From: Alphaproteobacteria bacterium
Lineage (GTDB): Bacteria; Pseudomonadota; Alphaproteobacteria; Sphingomonadales; Kordiimonadaceae
Assembly: GCA_021774695.1 (NCBI GenBank)
Contig: JAJFIU010000099.1
Location: forward strand, 1 to 39,013
DNA: 39,013 bases
Direction of reading: 5' to 3'
Shown here: positions 9,319-17,345 of the stretch, one piece after another
Position numbering within the stretch: the stretch's first letter is position 1
Layout of the letters: every line of letters starts with the position of its first letter
Notes under the pieces: generated by a model
What the model saw: only the letters and a program-made list of their open reading frames with translations
What the model was told of the DNA's origin: nothing
Database searches by the model: none
Program-made: the position numbers and the translations under genes

Positions 9319-10242
9319 ATGTTGGATGCGGCATTTAGCTGGGCGAAAGAATACGGTGACGTGCTGGGAAGCATTGGTTTCCTGTTTGCTATGCTCACGG
9401 TTGTCCTGACCAACGGCAAGGTTATCCTGCAACGCCTTAAGGGCGAGTCCTTCCAGGCTATCGCGCCCGGTGCCCTGACGGTACCTGCTCGCGGAGACAT
9501 CGCCGTTATGGACGCGCCGCCACCAACACCCGACTACGGCGGAAAAACACCTATCGCTGTGTTACCGCCGAAAGAATTGGGGGCTGTGGACGATCATTTC
9601 GCTGCAGGCCTTGCCGATGACCTAATAGCTGATTTGCAACGATCTTCATTTGCCACGCCCGAAATCAGCACCGTCGCCACCATGGTTGCTGCCGGCGCCA
9701 GCAACACCAAAATCGCAAGAGACCTGGGGGTAGAGCACGTACTGTCCACCAGCGTTCGACGTCAGGACAATCAAATTCGCGTCGCCGCACAGCTCATCGA
9801 CCCAACCGGCGCCGTTTTATGGTCTGACCGCTATGACGCTCTCGGCGATGATTTGATGGCGATCCAGGGTTCGGTCGCTGAAAAGGTCGCAGCTGCAGTT
9901 GAAACACAATTAAGACCGACGCCCGGCCTACGTGACCCTAAAACCGGAAAGCCGTTCAAAACTCGGGAAGAGGCACTAACTGCCGTTAGCTCCCCCAAAA
10001 GTCGGCTGGTGGCGCTGATGCTATGCATACCACCGCTGGGTATTTTTGGTGCTCACCGTTTTTATGTGGGGCGGCCGTTCACCGGACTTCTGTATATCCC
10101 CACCGGGGGCCTGGTTATTTTTGGCTGGGTGATTGATACTGTCTTGATTGCGCTTGGCATGTTTGCCGACGGCAAAGGCAGACCGCTTCGTATTTGGCGC
10201 CATGATCCTTTAAAACAACTTGGTGATCCGGGTGGCCGTTGA
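9319..10242 (+). CDS. Membrane protein with TolB-like domain fused to a TM2 domain
   Basis: This 307-residue protein has three parts. Residues 15-33 form an N-terminal membrane helix. Residues ~76-195 form a TolB-like/FlgO-type domain (PIAVLPP, FAAGLADDLIADL, IARDLGVEHVLSTSVRR, TGAVLWSDRYD), the module often found attached to adenylate cyclases and TPR proteins. Residues ~228-285 form a TM2 domain (GIFGAHRFYVGRPFTGLLY, then two hydrophobic helices and a GRP tail). Topology is likely three transmembrane helices with the TolB-like domain between. It is tightly coupled to the dienoyl-CoA isomerase upstream, and its 3' end overlaps the start of trpF. Function is unknown; assembly or sensing at the inner membrane is only a guess. 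Confidence 0.75.
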   Translation: MLDAAFSWAKEYGDVLGSIGFLFAMLTVVLTNGKVILQRLKGESFQAIAPGALTVPARGDIAVMDAPPPTPDYGGKTPIAVLPPKELGAVDDHFAAGLADDLIADLQRSSFATPEISTVATMVAAGASNTKIARDLGVEHVLSTSVRRQDNQIRVAAQLIDPTGAVLWSDRYDALGDDLMAIQGSVAEKVAAAVETQLRPTPGLRDPKTGKPFKTREEALTAVSSPKSRLVALMLCIPPLGIFGAHRFYVGRPFTGLLYIPTGGLVIFGWVIDTVLIALGMFADGKGRPLRIWRHDPLKQLGDPGGR

Positions 10243-10876
10243 GGTAAAAATTTGTGGCATCAGTGAAGCGGCGCACGCCCATGCGGCGGCGATGCACGGT
10301 GCTACATGGCTGGGGTTTATCTTTTTTCCGCCGTCACCGCGCAACCTTACCCTGGAAGCCGCCAGAAGGCTTGCCCTGCAGCTGCCCACCGGGCCAAAGC
10401 GTATCGGCGTTTTTGTCGATGCTCCGGATGACCTGCTTAAAGGCGCGGTTGAAGCCCTGTCATTGGACGCGGTGCAACTGCATGGCAGCGAAACACCCGC
10501 TGATGCTGCGCGCATCAAAAAACTGCTAGGCGTACGTATCATCAAAGCAATAGGCATCAGCAGCATTGACGATATCGCGTTGGCAGACCCGTTCCTGCCC
10601 CATGTGGACCGCATCCTATTTGATGCAAAGCCACCAGCAGACGCTGAACTTCCCGGAGGCAATGCAGTTAGCTTCCCGTGGCATATTCTAGGAGGCAAGA
10701 CACTGTCCTACAAATGGATGCTGGCAGGCGGGTTGACTGCAGGCAATGTTGCGGAGGCGGTCACCGCCAGCGGTGCCATAGCCCTAGACATTTCGTCTGG
10801 TGTGGAAACTGCGCCCGGAAAAAAAACCTCTGCGGCAATCCAGGACTTTCTTCGTACGGCAAAAGCCATTAAGTAG
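10232..10876 (+). CDS. trpF: Phosphoribosylanthranilate isomerase
   Basis: TrpF isomerises N-(5-phosphoribosyl)anthranilate to CdRP in tryptophan synthesis. The catalytic Cys is in VKICGIS at the N-terminus and the catalytic Asp in AIALDISSGVE near the C-terminus. GVFVDAP, AVQLHGSE and MLAGGLTAGNV are further family motifs of the barrel. GTG 10232 gives MAVEVKICG, the usual N-terminus, with GGTGAT a few bases upstream; GTG 10223 and TTG 10220 are in-frame alternatives. The start lies inside the 3' end of the TolB-TM2 gene (11 bp overlap). trpB follows after 53 bp. Confidence 0.93.
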   Translation: MAVEVKICGISEAAHAHAAAMHGATWLGFIFFPPSPRNLTLEAARRLALQLPTGPKRIGVFVDAPDDLLKGAVEALSLDAVQLHGSETPADAARIKKLLGVRIIKAIGISSIDDIALADPFLPHVDRILFDAKPPADAELPGGNAVSFPWHILGGKTLSYKWMLAGGLTAGNVAEAVTASGAIALDISSGVETAPGKKTSAAIQDFLRTAKAIK

Positions 10877-10929
10877 AGAACCTGTTTTTTACCGCGCCAA
10901 CATGAAGCGCAAACAAAGGGTGCAGCCCC

Positions 10930-12138
10930 ATGGCGCTCAATAGTTACAAAACCGGCCCAGATGAAAAAGGCCATTTCGGTGTTTTCGGAGGCCGCTATGT
11001 TTCCGAGACCTTGATGCCTTTGGTGTTGTCGGTTGAAGAAGAATATAATAAGGCCATCAAAGACCCCAGTTTCCTTGCTGAATTGGATGACCTGAATAAG
11101 CACTATATTGGTCGGCCAAGCCCGCTTTATTATGCCGAGCGGCTCACCCAGCATTTGGGCGGTGCCAAGATTTATTTCAAACGCGAAGAACTTAACCATA
11201 CGGGCGCACACAAGATAAACCACGCCATCGGTCAGGTTCTTTTGGCAAAACGCATGGGCAAAACCCGGGTGATTGCGGAAACCGGCGCCGGACAGCACGG
11301 TGTGGCAACTGCAACCGTTGCCGCACGCTTCGGCCTAAAATGCACCGTTTTTATGGGTGCCGTCGATATGGAGCGCCAAAAGCCCAATGTTTTCCGCATG
11401 AAATTATTGGGTGCCGAAGTAAAGCCTGTGACCTCCGGCTCGGCCACCCTCAAGGATGCGATGAATGACGCGCTCAGGGACTGGGTCACCAATGTTCATG
11501 ATACCTTTTATATAATCGGTACGGTTGCTGGGCCTCATCCTTATCCGATGATGGTACGCGATTTTCAGTCAATCATTGGCCGTGAAACCCGCGAACAAAT
11601 TATGGAGCGCGAAGGCAGACTACCCGACACCCTTATAGCCTGCATAGGGGGCGGCTCAAACGCAATCGGACTGTTTTATCCATTTTTGGATGAGCCCGAC
11701 ATCAACCTTATTGCAGTTGAAGCGGCCGGACACGGGGTGGATACAGATAAATCCGCAGCTTCCATCGCCAGCGGTAAACCCGGCGTATTGCACGGCAACC
11801 GCACCTATTTGCTGCAAGACCCCGACGGCCAAATTATAGAAGCTCATTCAATCTCGGCTGGCCTTGATTACCCTGGGATCGGGCCAGAACACAGCTGGCT
11901 TCACGAGCAGGGCCGCGTCAAATATGTGCCCGCAACCGACGCTGAAGCACTGGAAGCCTTCCAATTGTGCACACAAACCGAAGGCATTATTCCGGCACTT
12001 GAGAGCAGCCATGCTATCGCCGAAGTGATGAAGATTGCGCCTAAACTGCCAAAAGAGCACTTGATTGTGCTGAATCTGTCCGGGCGCGGCGACAAAGATA
12101 TTTTCACCGTGGCAAACGCCCTCGGCGAGGAAATATAA
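10930..12138 (+). CDS. trpB: Tryptophan synthase beta subunit
   Basis: TrpB is the PLP enzyme that condenses indole with serine to make tryptophan, in complex with TrpA. The 402-residue length is normal. The PLP lysine is Lys95 in [13 protein letters not shown], and the phosphate loop is [36 protein letters not shown] and [16 protein letters not shown] are diagnostic. ATG 10930 has AAAGGG 9 bp upstream. trpA begins one base after the stop, with GAGGAA inside the trpB end, so the subunits are made together. Confidence 0.97.
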   Translation: MALNSYKTGPDEKGHFGVFGGRYVSETLMPLVLSVEEEYNKAIKDPSFLAELDDLNKHYIGRPSPLYYAERLTQHLGGAKIYFKREELNHTGAHKINHAIGQVLLAKRMGKTRVIAETGAGQHGVATATVAARFGLKCTVFMGAVDMERQKPNVFRMKLLGAEVKPVTSGSATLKDAMNDALRDWVTNVHDTFYIIGTVAGPHPYPMMVRDFQSIIGRETREQIMEREGRLPDTLIACIGGGSNAIGLFYPFLDEPDINLIAVEAAGHGVDTDKSAASIASGKPGVLHGNRTYLLQDPDGQIIEAHSISAGLDYPGIGPEHSWLHEQGRVKYVPATDAEALEAFQLCTQTEGIIPALESSHAIAEVMKIAPKLPKEHLIVLNLSGRGDKDIFTVANALGEEI

Positions 12139-12139
12139 C

Positions 12140-12958
12140 ATGAGCAGATTGAACGCATGTTTTAATGCACTCAAAGCCGAAAACCGGGCTGCATTTGTCA
12201 CCTATATTCAAGCAGGTGACCCCAACCGGGACGTATCAACTGCGATCCTGAAAGGCCTGCCGGGTGCAGGCGCCGATATTATCGAGCTTGGAATGCCGTT
12301 CACTGACCCCGCGGCCGACGGCCCGGCGATTGATAAAGCCGCACAGCGCGCACTTGCCGCAGGAGCATCCACCAAACAAACCTTTGAGATGGTACGCGAG
12401 TTTCGTGCTGCAGACGACACTACACCGATTGTTCTGATGGGTTATTTCAATCCCGTATATCATTACGGTATCGAAACTTTTTGCAAGAATGCAGCTGAAG
12501 CTGGTGTTGATGGCTTGATTATTGTTGACCTTCCGCCGGAAGAAGATGAGGAGCTGCGCCTGCCAGCGATCAACGCAGGTATCGATGTCATTCGATTGGC
12601 AACGCCCACGTCGGACAACCACCGACTGAATACCATCGTTAGCGGCGCCAGCGGCTTTATTTATTATGTTGCTGTTGCAGGGGTTACTGGCGGCAAGTCA
12701 GCAACAGCCGATGATATCGGCGATGCTGTAGCGCGGATAAAACGCCATACAAATCTGCCCGTCGCCGTTGGATTTGGCATTCGGACGCCTGAGCAGGCTG
12801 CCGCGATTGCGTCGCGGGCAGACGCCGTCGTTGTTGGTTCGGCAATCGTGTCGCTAATCGAGCAAGGTCTTGAAAAGCAGACATCCGATGCGAATATCAT
12901 AGAAAATGTGCTGAATTTTACCCAAACTTTGGCTAAAGGTGTACTATCAGGTCGTTAA
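12140..12958 (+). CDS. trpA: Tryptophan synthase alpha subunit
   Basis: TrpA cleaves indole-3-glycerol phosphate to indole, which passes to TrpB. The catalytic pair is visible at Glu49 ([11 protein letters not shown]) and Asp60 (PAADGPAID), identical to the E. coli numbering. IVDLPPEED and [12 protein letters not shown] mark the barrel and phosphate site. The 272-residue length is normal. It forms a trpF-trpB-trpA unit; the other trp genes are not in this window. Confidence 0.97.
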   Translation: MSRLNACFNALKAENRAAFVTYIQAGDPNRDVSTAILKGLPGAGADIIELGMPFTDPAADGPAIDKAAQRALAAGASTKQTFEMVREFRAADDTTPIVLMGYFNPVYHYGIETFCKNAAEAGVDGLIIVDLPPEEDEELRLPAINAGIDVIRLATPTSDNHRLNTIVSGASGFIYYVAVAGVTGGKSATADDIGDAVARIKRHTNLPVAVGFGIRTPEQAAAIASRADAVVVGSAIVSLIEQGLEKQTSDANIIENVLNFTQTLAKGVLSGR

Positions 12959-13006
12959 ATCGACTGTTTAAAACAGCTGTTTGATAATTTTAGAGGGGTA
13001 CACGAC

Positions 13007-13882
13007 ATGAGTTGGCTAACCAATTATGTCAAACCGAAACTGCAAAAAGTACTGAACGCACGGGATACCCCCGACAACCTTTGGCACAAATGCAAAAGCT
13101 GTGGGCAGATGATTTTCCAGAAGGAATTCATCACCAGCGGGCGCGTGTGTGCTCACTGCGATCATCATGACCGCATGCCACCGTCGGAGCGATTTAACAC
13201 ACTGTTTGATGACAATAAATTCGACCTGCTTAAATTGCCGTCAGTTGCCCAAGACCCTTTGAAGTTCAAAGATACCAAGAAATATACCGACCGCCTCAAG
13301 GCTGCGCGTTCCAATACCGGCGATGAAGATGCAATCAAGGTTGCCGTTGGCAAAGTTGATGGTCAAAAAACCGTCATCGCGGTTCAGAATTTTTTCTTCA
13401 TGGGCGGCTCGATGGGCATGGCTGTGGGTGAAGGCATCATCACAGGAGCAAAGGAGGCACTCAGGCTCGGTGTGCCCTTTGTGATGTTTACGGCGTCGGG
13501 CGGTGCTCGCATGCAAGAAGGCATATTGTCCTTGATGCAAATGCCGCGCACTACGGTTGCCGTGCAAATGCTGCGTGAAGCGAAGCTGCCTTATGTTGTG
13601 GTGCTCACTGACCCCACCTCAGGCGGTGTATCCGCATCATACGCCATGCTGGGCGACGTTCAAATTGCCGAACCGGGCGCAATGATTGCCTTCTCTGGTC
13701 CGCGCGTTATCGAGCAGACAATCCGCGAAAAATTGCCCGAAGGCTTCCAGCGATCAGAATACCTGTTGGAACACGGCATGGTAGACATGGTTGTTCACCG
13801 CGGTGAGCTGAAGGCACAATTGGGATCGGTGCTTTCAATGTTAATGGCTGGTAGCCACAGGCCGAAAGCCGCTGCCGAATAA
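13007..13882 (+). CDS. accD: Acetyl-CoA carboxylase carboxyltransferase subunit beta
   Basis: AccD transfers the carboxyl group from biotin to acetyl-CoA, giving malonyl-CoA, as part of the AccA2D2 complex. The N-terminal zinc ribbon is seen as Cys29, Cys32, Cys48 and Cys51 (CKSCGQ...CAHC). The crotonase-like core carries [10 protein letters not shown] and [16 protein letters not shown]. The 291-residue length is normal. GAGGGG lies 9 bp before ATG 13007. It sits between trpA and folC, the usual alphaproteobacterial order. Confidence 0.97.
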   Translation: MSWLTNYVKPKLQKVLNARDTPDNLWHKCKSCGQMIFQKEFITSGRVCAHCDHHDRMPPSERFNTLFDDNKFDLLKLPSVAQDPLKFKDTKKYTDRLKAARSNTGDEDAIKVAVGKVDGQKTVIAVQNFFFMGGSMGMAVGEGIITGAKEALRLGVPFVMFTASGGARMQEGILSLMQMPRTTVAVQMLREAKLPYVVVLTDPTSGGVSASYAMLGDVQIAEPGAMIAFSGPRVIEQTIREKLPEGFQRSEYLLEHGMVDMVVHRGELKAQLGSVLSMLMAGSHRPKAAAE

Positions 13883-13957
13883 GGCATCACCACACCGCCA
13901 ACAAACCGCTTCATCTAGTATCCTGCCGGAACTAGCGCCGAATGGACATGCAGGCCA

Positions 13958-15304
13958 ATGACCAAAAAAATTGATCAACCCAGTGATCAGATTCTGGCAA
14001 GCGATCAAATTCTGGCGCGCCTTATGGCGTTACACCCAAAAAAGATAGACCTTTCGCTGGAGCGCATGCACAGCATACTGGCTCGCCTCGGCCATCCGGA
14101 AAATAAGCTGCCACCGGTTATTCACATTGCTGGAACCAACGGCAAAGGTTCAACCATTGCGACCCTGCGCGCTATTGCGGAAGCGGCAGGCCACCGGGTT
14201 CATGTTTATACATCGCCCCATCTGGTGCGGTTTGCCGAGCGCATTCGCCTTGCCGGACAGCTAATCAGTGAAGATGCGCTAGCCACTTTGCTCGAGCGGG
14301 TTGAAACCGCCGCTGAAGGCGACCCAATAACATACTTTGAAGTGACAACTACGGCTGCGCTGTTGGCGTTTTCAGAAATTCCGGCGGATCTGTGCATTCT
14401 GGAAGTTGGCCTAGGTGGCAGGCTAGACGCCACCAATGTGGTAGACAAACCTGCAGCCGTCGGCATCACACCGGTTAGCCTTGACCATCAGCATTTTCTC
14501 GGCGAATCGCTGCCTGAAATCGCTGGCGAAAAAGCAGGCATCATCAAACCCGGTGTTCCTCTGGTTGTTGGACAGCAAAAAAAGGTCGGACTTGAAGTCA
14601 TACTGGCAGTCGCTGAACAGTGCGACGTGACGCCAAAATTATTTGACCAAGACTGGCATGTTGAAACCAAAGTCGACGGAACTGGTATATTGTATGAAGA
14701 CTGGCGGTCGGTATTGGACCTTCCCACGCCGCCACTTGTCGGCGCGCACCAGGTCAAAAATGCTGCAATGGCCATCGCCTTGGCCCATGCACAATGTGCG
14801 GTCAGCATCCCGGACTCAGCAATAAAAGCCGGGCTAGGCTGGGTGCGCTGGCCAGCCCGCCTTCAACAAATAAATGATACCATCTACAACGAGATTTTGC
14901 CGGAGGGCTCAGACCTATGGCTTGACGGCGGCCACAACCCGGCAGCTGGCGAAGTTATTCGCACATTTTTACAGGGTGTTGACCCGGTCGAGCGGTCGGT
15001 GACCCTGGTTCTCGGGATGATGGGAAACAAAGATGTTGCCGGTTTTTTGAAACCACTCACCGGGCTCGTAGACCGGGTGATATCTGTGCCCATCCCAGGC
15101 GAAGACGGGGCAGCAGCGCCCGCTGACCTTGCTGCTGCTGCAACAGATATTGGCATTAACGGCATTGTAGCAAAGGATGTAAGGTCTGCGCTTACCGTAA
15201 TAGCGGAGAAGGCTCACCCTGGCAGGCCACCCTTTGTGATTGTTGCCGGTTCGCTCTTTCTGGCCGGGCAGGTTCTACGGGATACTGATCTTTTGCCAAG
15301 TTAA
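13958..15304 (+). CDS. folC: Bifunctional dihydrofolate synthase / folylpolyglutamate synthase
   Basis: FolC is a Mur-ligase-family enzyme that adds glutamate to dihydropteroate and to folates. The P-loop is GTNGKGST at residues 59-66. YTSPHLVRFAERIR, the EVGLGGRLDATNV metal/substrate loop and WLDGGHNPAAGE in the C-terminal domain are diagnostic. At 448 residues the length is normal. The N-terminus holds a small internal duplication (DQILAS-DQILAR) with a matching near-repeat in the DNA. The ribosome site before ATG 13958 is weak. It converges with the genes on the right. Confidence 0.95.
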   Translation: MTKKIDQPSDQILASDQILARLMALHPKKIDLSLERMHSILARLGHPENKLPPVIHIAGTNGKGSTIATLRAIAEAAGHRVHVYTSPHLVRFAERIRLAGQLISEDALATLLERVETAAEGDPITYFEVTTTAALLAFSEIPADLCILEVGLGGRLDATNVVDKPAAVGITPVSLDHQHFLGESLPEIAGEKAGIIKPGVPLVVGQQKKVGLEVILAVAEQCDVTPKLFDQDWHVETKVDGTGILYEDWRSVLDLPTPPLVGAHQVKNAAMAIALAHAQCAVSIPDSAIKAGLGWVRWPARLQQINDTIYNEILPEGSDLWLDGGHNPAAGEVIRTFLQGVDPVERSVTLVLGMMGNKDVAGFLKPLTGLVDRVISVPIPGEDGAAAPADLAAAATDIGINGIVAKDVRSALTVIAEKAHPGRPPFVIVAGSLFLAGQVLRDTDLLPS

Positions 15305-15368
15305 GCGGAATGACGCCCGGGGCTACTCATCAAATCAGCTATAGCGATCCTTCATCCACTCCCCCTTT

Positions 15369-15986
15369 TTAGCATCGCAGGGCGATTTCCTTTTCTACAG
15401 CCGCCAAACTGTCTTTGCCAAAAAACATTTCTTCGCCGACAAAAAAGGTAGGCACGCCGAACAAGCCGCGATCAATTGCTTCCTGCGTTGCTGTCATCAA
15501 AGCAGTTTTGACAATAGGGTCACCAACTTTCTCACTGTAATAAGCTGCATCCAGACCAGCATCGGCGAGGGCGCCAAGCAAAACCTCGGGGTCATCAGCT
15601 TTTTTACCGTCTTCCCACATTGCTTTCATAACGCAGTCCATATAGCGGTCCAGCTCACCTGGCATATCTGCGGCCATGTCAGCTGCAGCGGCACCGCGCA
15701 TCGCCAGCAGCGTATTAACCGGGAAATGCGGGTTCATGTTAAAATCTGCAAGGCCGTGATGGCGGACAAACCGCATAATCTCGCGGCGCGTATAGTCCAT
15801 CTTGGCTGGAATATTCGCATAGGCAAAAAAAGGCGACTGATTGCCCGTTGCCTTGAAAATTCCGCCTAGCAACGCAGGCTTGCGGGCAAAACTAACGCCA
15901 AGACGGGCTTCAATTTCAGGCAATGTTTTGTAGGCAAAATAAGAGTTTGGGCTGCCAAAATCGAACCAGAATTCAAGCTTTTTCAT
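15369..15986 (-). CDS. 2-hydroxychromene-2-carboxylate isomerase / DsbA-family protein
   Basis: This 205-residue thioredoxin-fold protein resembles HCCA isomerase (NahD) and kappa-class glutathione transferases. The motif KLEFWFDFGSPNSYFAY near the N-terminus carries the Ser that replaces the DsbA cysteine in this family, and FGVPTFFVGEEMFFGKD is the typical C-terminal part. NahD acts in naphthalene breakdown, but most homologues have unknown substrates and no aromatic-degradation genes are seen here. The start codon follows the SDR gene by 9 bp, and the SDR stop is embedded in this gene's ribosome site (TAAGGAG), so the two are co-translated. Confidence 0.85.
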   Translation of the reverse strand: MKKLEFWFDFGSPNSYFAYKTLPEIEARLGVSFARKPALLGGIFKATGNQSPFFAYANIPAKMDYTRREIMRFVRHHGLADFNMNPHFPVNTLLAMRGAAAADMAADMPGELDRYMDCVMKAMWEDGKKADDPEVLLGALADAGLDAAYYSEKVGDPIVKTALMTATQEAIDRGLFGVPTFFVGEEMFFGKDSLAAVEKEIALRC

Positions 15987-15995
15987 CGGGGCTCC

Positions 15996-16742
15996 TTAAA
16001 ATGTCTCGTTATGGGGGCGGACATCCAGCTCATGGGTCCAGCAATCTTTGGGCTGATTATGCAGCATCCAATATGTCTCGGCTATCGAAGTTGGGTCCAG
16101 AAGTGGTGTATTCGCCAACGCTTCCTCGCCGGCCCGCTCTGTAATCAGTTCGCGTACCCACTTTGTATCAACTGCAGCATCGATCACCAGATGTGCCACA
16201 TGAATATTCTCAGGTCCCAGTTCCCGGGCCATTGCCTGCACCAGCCCGCGAAGAGCAAACTTGGCGCTTGCGAAGGCTCCGTAACCGGAACCACTACGCA
16301 TACTCGCTGTTGCACCGGTAAAAAAGATTGAGCCGGAACCCTGCTCCAACATTTTGCGAGCGGCGGCTCTGCCGGTCAGAAATCCGGCATAGCAGGCCAT
16401 CTGCCAAACTTTGCGGAACACTCGCTCTGACGTCTCCGCTATCGGGAAATTCACATTGCCGCCAACATTGAAAATGACAACCGAAAGCTCGCCGAGCGCG
16501 GCTGCACCGTCGATAAAACCATCAACCGCCTCTTCTGAACGGGCATCAAGTGATCGAGCGAGCAAACGACCGCCTGCTGCTTCAATTTCTGCGCGCAGCG
16601 GCTCTAACTTTTCAGCACCTCGCCGGCCAGCGACAATGGTGTAGCCTTCGCGTGCGAAGCGCCGGGCAATAGCAGACCCAATGTAATCGCCGGCCCCCAC
16701 AATGGCGCACACCTTGGTTTCCGGATTATTTTCAGAAGTCAC
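15996..16742 (-). CDS. SDR-family oxidoreductase with Phe in place of the catalytic Tyr
   Basis: This 248-residue short-chain dehydrogenase/reductase has a cofactor loop near residues 16-22 (VGAGDYIG) and an FNVGGNV segment at the NNAG position. The catalytic YxxxK motif reads FxxxK (F157-A-S-A-K161), so the proton-donor Tyr is absent; Tyr154 lies three residues earlier and could substitute only if the loop shifts. The segment from FALRGLVQAMARELG to HVAHLVID resembles a group of SDRs in which this change recurs. It precedes the DsbA-family isomerase in a two-gene unit. The substrate is unknown. Confidence 0.83.
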   Translation of the reverse strand: MTSENNPETKVCAIVGAGDYIGSAIARRFAREGYTIVAGRRGAEKLEPLRAEIEAAGGRLLARSLDARSEEAVDGFIDGAAALGELSVVIFNVGGNVNFPIAETSERVFRKVWQMACYAGFLTGRAAARKMLEQGSGSIFFTGATASMRSGSGYGAFASAKFALRGLVQAMARELGPENIHVAHLVIDAAVDTKWVRELITERAGEEALANTPLLDPTSIAETYWMLHNQPKDCWTHELDVRPHNETF

Positions 16743-16811
16743 ATCAGCTCTCCCTCTCCCATTGAGAGTAGAGCAATATGGTTAAAAGTGAAATCCATCG
16801 GTGGTTTACAA

Positions 16812-16839
16812 TAAAAAAGGCGCCCGAAATGGGGCGCCC
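16812..16839 (-). terminator. Rho-independent terminator of trxA
   Basis: On the minus strand GGCGCCC (16838-16832) pairs perfectly with GGGCGCC (16825-16819) across a six-base loop. A run of six T follows (A-run 16813-16818 on the plus strand). It lies 27 bp beyond the trxA stop. Confidence 0.88.
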
Positions 16840-16865
16840 TCAATAGCTTTTCGTGTGATTTTTAA

Positions 16866-17186
16866 CTAGCCAACTGCACTATCAATCCAGGCAGCCAATT
16901 GTGCTTTAGGCTTGGCACCCATTGTTGTTGCCACTGCCTCACCGTCTTTGAATATCAAAATGGTCGGGATCGAGCGAACTCCAAAACGCGTCGGAGTTTC
17001 CGGGTTTTCATCGATATCCATTTTAGCAATAATAATGTCATCCCGCTCGCCTGAAATTTCTTCCAGAACCGGGCCAATCATTTTACACGGGCCACACCAC
17101 TGCGCCCAAAAATCCAATAATACCGGCTTACCGGCATTCAATACATCGTCTTCAAATGACGCGTCTGTTACAGCAATAGTAGCCAT
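16866..17186 (-). CDS. trxA: Thioredoxin 1
   Basis: This small cytoplasmic dithiol reductase has 106 residues. The active site is WCGPC, with Cys31 and Cys34; the cis-Pro is in VRSIPTILIF. ATG 17186 gives the normal thioredoxin length and has AAAGAG about 8 bp upstream. The frame is open to 17210, but starting there would add an atypical eight-residue tail. It has its own terminator, and 159 bp separate it from addA, so it is probably transcribed alone. Confidence 0.96.
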   Translation of the reverse strand: MATIAVTDASFEDDVLNAGKPVLLDFWAQWCGPCKMIGPVLEEISGERDDIIIAKMDIDENPETPTRFGVRSIPTILIFKDGEAVATTMGAKPKAQLAAWIDSAVG

Positions 17187-17325
17187 GATAGTTACTCTTT
17201 TCTTTGTCACACCGGGCAGTGCCCAAGCGTAATTTGGGTTCGATGATTTCCTCAGCGACTAAAGTAGGAACGCCGCAGCAAATGGTCAAGGTTTAGTAAC
17301 ACACGCGTGATGGTAAAACGTATTT

Positions 17326-17340
17326 TTAATCAAAGATTAA
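17326..17340. promoter_or_regulatory. Candidate CtrA-type box (TTAA-N7-TTAA) in the trxA-addA gap
   Basis: The 15 bp element is TTAATCAAAGATTAA. It fits the TTAA-N7-TTAA pattern bound by CtrA in alphaproteobacteria and is also a perfect inverted repeat (TTAATC/GATTAA around AAA). It lies 140 bp upstream of the trxA start and 6 bp beyond the addA stop. One such match per ~65 kb is expected by chance, so it is only a candidate. Confidence 0.25.
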
Positions 17341-17345
17341 TAGGA

